Shown in pieces: positions 3,081-5,929 of a DNA stretch of 5,929 nucleotides (its first letter is position 1; every line of letters starts with the position of its first letter). The position numbers and the translations under genes are program-made. Under the pieces are notes generated by a model. It was not told the origin of the DNA. It saw nothing but the letters and a program-made list of their open reading frames with translations, and did no database searches. The DNA is from an uncultured Collinsella sp. GTDB lineage: Bacteria; Actinomycetota; Coriobacteriia; Coriobacteriales; Coriobacteriaceae. The stretch lies in assembly GCA_902494545.1 (NCBI GenBank), contig CABUTP010000100.1:1-5929 (forward strand). The letters run 5' to 3'.

Positions 3081-5894
3081 GTGGCTGAGAACCCAAGCAA
3101 CCAGTCTGTACCCGAAGCCGCGGCGCGCGTCGCTGCCGTGGTCAACCGCCTCGTTAACCGAATCGGCTCGAATGCCGAGTCCAAGGAGCGTCTCGCCGAG
3201 ATCGAGATCCCCGAGGAGCTGCGCGACAATCTGGCGCTGTTCTTGCGCCTGGAGCGCCGTGTGCTTAGCGAGTATGATCCCGAGATCGCGGACCTGTTCG
3301 ACAAGATTTTGACAGCCGAGATTGTGGCCAATGCCGGCAACCCCGGTAGCCGTGCTGCCGACGAGTCCGTCGACGAGCAGGGCGTGCCCACTGCCGACGA
3401 GCCCACCGCCGTGGCGTTTCGCGAGGTCGTCGATCTGATCGACAGCCTGCCGCTCGATAAACAGCAGGTTATTGTCCGCGCCTTTACGAGCTTCTTCCAT
3501 CTGGCAAACCTGTCGGAGGAGAACTACCGCGTGGCGCAGCTGCGCGAGCGCGAGGCCGGTGCGTCGACCGATACCGAGGTCGATCCCGCTAACGAACTCA
3601 CCGTCGCCTATCACCAGTTGGTAAACGAGATGGGTGTCGAGGGCGCCAACGAGCTGCTCGGCAAGCTCGAGTTCCACCCTGTCTTTACCGCACATCCCAC
3701 CGAGGCTCGTCGTAAGGCCGTCGAGGGCAAGATTCGCCGTATCTCCAACCTGCTGGAGGAGCGTCCGCGTCTGGGCGGCTCCGACCTGGTGGAGAACGAG
3801 CGCCACATGCTGCAGGAGATTGACGCCCTGGTTCGCACGAGCCCCATCGCGCTCAAGAAGCCCACGCCGGTCGAGGAAGCCGATACCATCATCGACATCT
3901 TCGATAACACGCTGTTCGACGTTATCCCCGTCATCTATCGTCGTTTTGACGACTGGGTGCTGGGCGACAAGGCCGGTACCGTGCCGCCGCTGTGCCCGGC
4001 ATTCTTCCATCCCGGCAGCTGGATCGGTTCCGACCGTGACGGCAACCCCAACGTCACCGCCAAGGTGAGCCGTGAGGTCGCCGCCAAGTACTTTACGCAC
4101 ATGGTGCTCAAGCTCGAGGACAAGTGCCGCCGCATCGGCCGCAACCTGACGCTCGAGGCCACCTACAGCAAGCCGTCTGCCGAGCTCATCAACCTGTGGA
4201 ACCATCAGGTCGAGATGAGCACCCAGTACACGGCCCGCGCCGAGCTGATCTCCGAGCACGAGCCGCATCGCGCCGTCATGCTCGTCATGGCCGACCGTCT
4301 GAACGCCACCGTGCGTCGCATCACCGACACGATGTATCACAGCGCCGATGAGTTCCTGGATGACCTGCGCGTCGTTCAGCGTTCGCTGGCCGCCTGCGGT
4401 GCCGTCCGTGCTGCCTACGGCCCGGTCCAGACCATCATCTGGCAGGTCGAGTCCTTCGGCTTCCATATGGTCGAGATGGAGTTCCGTCAGCACTCCGTGG
4501 TGCACGCCCGCGCCCTCAAGGATATCCACGAGAACGGTATCCATGGCGACCTGCAGCCCATGACGCGCGAGGTCATCGATACCTTCCGTGCCATCGGCTC
4601 CATCCAAAAGCGCTACGGCAAGAAGATGGCGCACCGCTATATCATCTCGTTCACCAAGAGCGCCCAGCATGTGGCCGACGTCTTTGAGCTTGCCCACCTG
4701 TCCTTTGCACACGAGGAGGATGTCCCCGAGCTCGATGTGATCCCGCTGTTCGAGCAGCTCGAGGACCTCGAGGGCTGCGTCGACGTGCTCGACCAGATGC
4801 TTACGCTGCCCGTGGTGCAAAAGCGCCTTGCCCAGACCAACCGCCGCATGGAGGTCATGCTGGGCTACTCCGATTCCTCCAAGGACGCCGGTCCTACCAC
4901 GGCCATGCTCGCGCTGCACTCCGCGCAGGAGCGCATCGCCAAGTGGGCAGAGAAGAACGATATCGACCTGGTGCTCATGCACGGTCGCGGCGGTGCCGTG
5001 GGCCGTGGCGGCGGTCCGGCCAACAAGGCCGTGCTGGCGCAGCCCAAGGGTTCGGTCAACTGCTTCTTTAAGCTCACCGAGCAGGGCGAGGTCATCTTTG
5101 CCCGTTACGGCAACCGCACGCTGGCTCAGCGCCATGTTGAGTCCGTTGCCGCCGCAACGCTTTTGCAGTCGGCCCCGAGCGTCGAGAAGACCAACACCGA
5201 GACCACGCAGAAGTTCTGGGACATGGCAGAGAAGCTCAACGCCGTAAGCCACGAGCGCTATCTGGACCTGCTGAACACCGAGGACTTTACGCCGTGGTTC
5301 TCGACCGTGACGCCGCTGACCGAGGTCGGTCTGCTGCCGATCGGCTCGCGTCCCGCCAAGCGCGGTCTGGGTGCCAAGTCGCTCGACGACCTGCGTACCA
5401 TTCCGTGGATCTTCAGCTGGAGCCAGGCGCGCATCAATCTGGCCGCTTGGTACGGCCTGGGTACCGCCTGCGAGCAGTTTGGCGATCTGGACCAGCTTAA
5501 GGCTGCCTACCAGGAGTGGCCGTTCTTCCGCACCTTTATCGACAACATCGAGATGTCGATCGCCAAGACCGACCAGCGCATCGCCAAGATGTATCTGCAC
5601 CTGGGCGATCGCCAGGATCTGTCCGAGAAGGTCTTTACCGAGATGCAGCTCACGCGTAAGTGGGTCCTTGCCATCGTTGGTGACGAGTGGCCGCTGCAGC
5701 GCCGCCGCGTGCTCGGCTGCGCCGTTCGCGTGCGTAACCCCTATGTCGACGCCCTGTCCATCGCCCAGGTTCGCGCCCTTCGCGAGGTGCGTATGAACCA
5801 GGACGAGATGGCCGAGGAGAAGAAGGCCGAGTACATGAGCCTGATTCTTTCGACTGTGACCGGCGTCTCGGCAGGACTGCAAAACACGGGGTAA
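3081..5894 (+). CDS. ppc: Phosphoenolpyruvate carboxylase
   Basis: The enzyme makes oxaloacetate and phosphate from PEP and bicarbonate, the anaplerotic step that feeds the TCA intermediates and the aspartate family; it is a cytoplasmic tetramer in characterised bacteria. From GTG 3081 the protein has 937 residues, somewhat longer than the 883 of E. coli, with extra length mainly in the N-terminal 200. Motifs in this numbering: FTAHPTE with catalytic His205; SDRDGNPNVT (317-326); GYSDSSKDAG (595-604); HGRGGAVGRGG (634-644) with Arg636 and Arg642, matching E. coli Arg581 and Arg587; GSRPAKR (755-761); IPWIFSWSQ (774-782); and the C-terminal QNTG. Lys829, Arg885 and Asn935 match E. coli Lys773, Arg832 and Asn881, which bind aspartate, so feedback inhibition by aspartate is inferred. 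The in-frame ATG at 3069 would add four residues. The coding frame uses no TTA, CTA or TCA codons up to 5882. Confidence 0.97.
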   Translation: MAENPSNQSVPEAAARVAAVVNRLVNRIGSNAESKERLAEIEIPEELRDNLALFLRLERRVLSEYDPEIADLFDKILTAEIVANAGNPGSRAADESVDEQGVPTADEPTAVAFREVVDLIDSLPLDKQQVIVRAFTSFFHLANLSEENYRVAQLREREAGASTDTEVDPANELTVAYHQLVNEMGVEGANELLGKLEFHPVFTAHPTEARRKAVEGKIRRISNLLEERPRLGGSDLVENERHMLQEIDALVRTSPIALKKPTPVEEADTIIDIFDNTLFDVIPVIYRRFDDWVLGDKAGTVPPLCPAFFHPGSWIGSDRDGNPNVTAKVSREVAAKYFTHMVLKLEDKCRRIGRNLTLEATYSKPSAELINLWNHQVEMSTQYTARAELISEHEPHRAVMLVMADRLNATVRRITDTMYHSADEFLDDLRVVQRSLAACGAVRAAYGPVQTIIWQVESFGFHMVEMEFRQHSVVHARALKDIHENGIHGDLQPMTREVIDTFRAIGSIQKRYGKKMAHRYIISFTKSAQHVADVFELAHLSFAHEEDVPELDVIPLFEQLEDLEGCVDVLDQMLTLPVVQKRLAQTNRRMEVMLGYSDSSKDAGPTTAMLALHSAQERIAKWAEKNDIDLVLMHGRGGAVGRGGGPANKAVLAQPKGSVNCFFKLTEQGEVIFARYGNRTLAQRHVESVAAATLLQSAPSVEKTNTETTQKFWDMAEKLNAVSHERYLDLLNTEDFTPWFSTVTPLTEVGLLPIGSRPAKRGLGAKSLDDLRTIPWIFSWSQARINLAAWYGLGTACEQFGDLDQLKAAYQEWPFFRTFIDNIEMSIAKTDQRIAKMYLHLGDRQDLSEKVFTEMQLTRKWVLAIVGDEWPLQRRRVLGCAVRVRNPYVDALSIAQVRALREVRMNQDEMAEEKKAEYMSLILSTVTGVSAGLQNTG

Positions 5895-5929
5895 TCGATA
5901 GCCCTGTAGTCGTCCGGGCCCGCCATAGG

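Noticed and set aside
3030..5882. Reverse-strand 950-codon reading frame opposite ppc as a gene
   Set aside because: It is in codon register with an unmistakable ppc, has mirrored-bias composition, a TTG start and no family motifs. Its openness is explained by the absence of TTA, CTA and TCA codons in ppc.
5895..5929. Terminator or next gene after ppc
   Set aside because: Only 35 bp remain, and no stable hairpin with a T-run or start signal can be shown.

Overview
The window is GC-rich bacterial DNA with dense, strongly GC-biased codon use. The protein sequences (an actinobacterial-looking PEP carboxylase of about 937 residues, a 437-residue HisRS with paired CxxC motifs, an M20 amidohydrolase) suggest an anaerobic actinobacterium of the class Coriobacteriia, possibly Collinsella or a relative. 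That assignment is an inference from the style of the sequence, not from a search.

Layout, all genes on the + strand: (1) the 3' part of an M20-family amidohydrolase gene whose start lies upstream of the window (2-970); (2) a hairpin bracketed by a near-perfect 12-bp direct repeat, directly after that stop (973-1044); (3) a short reading frame encoding what looks like only the last two membrane helices of an MFS transporter, probably a gene remnant (to 1204); (4) a 304-bp gene-free stretch almost filled by three consecutive long inverted repeats (1238-1305, 1314-1377, 1381-1446), followed by a consensus TATAAT and the ribosome-binding site of hisS; (5) hisS, histidyl-tRNA synthetase (1509-2822); (6) a 258-bp intergenic region with a probable terminator, an A+T-richer block and a TATAAT promoter; (7) ppc, phosphoenolpyruvate carboxylase, complete (3081-5894); (8) 35 bp of unassigned sequence.

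The two complete genes are housekeeping functions. HisS charges tRNA-His. Ppc makes oxaloacetate from PEP and bicarbonate, and it retains the residues that bind the feedback inhibitor aspartate in the E. coli enzyme. Each has its own apparent promoter and there is a terminator-like hairpin between them, so they probably form separate transcription units. The amidohydrolase and the transporter remnant may be what is left of a peptide or N-acyl-amino-acid uptake and hydrolysis pair.

The most unusual part is 1238-1446. It holds three back-to-back stem-loops with arms of 22-31 bp. Two of them share a related 30-nt apical segment in the same orientation. In one of them, all three departures from perfect complementarity become G-U pairs when the + strand is RNA. 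I cannot tell from sequence alone whether this is a REP/BIME- or MITE-like repeat cluster or a structured RNA.
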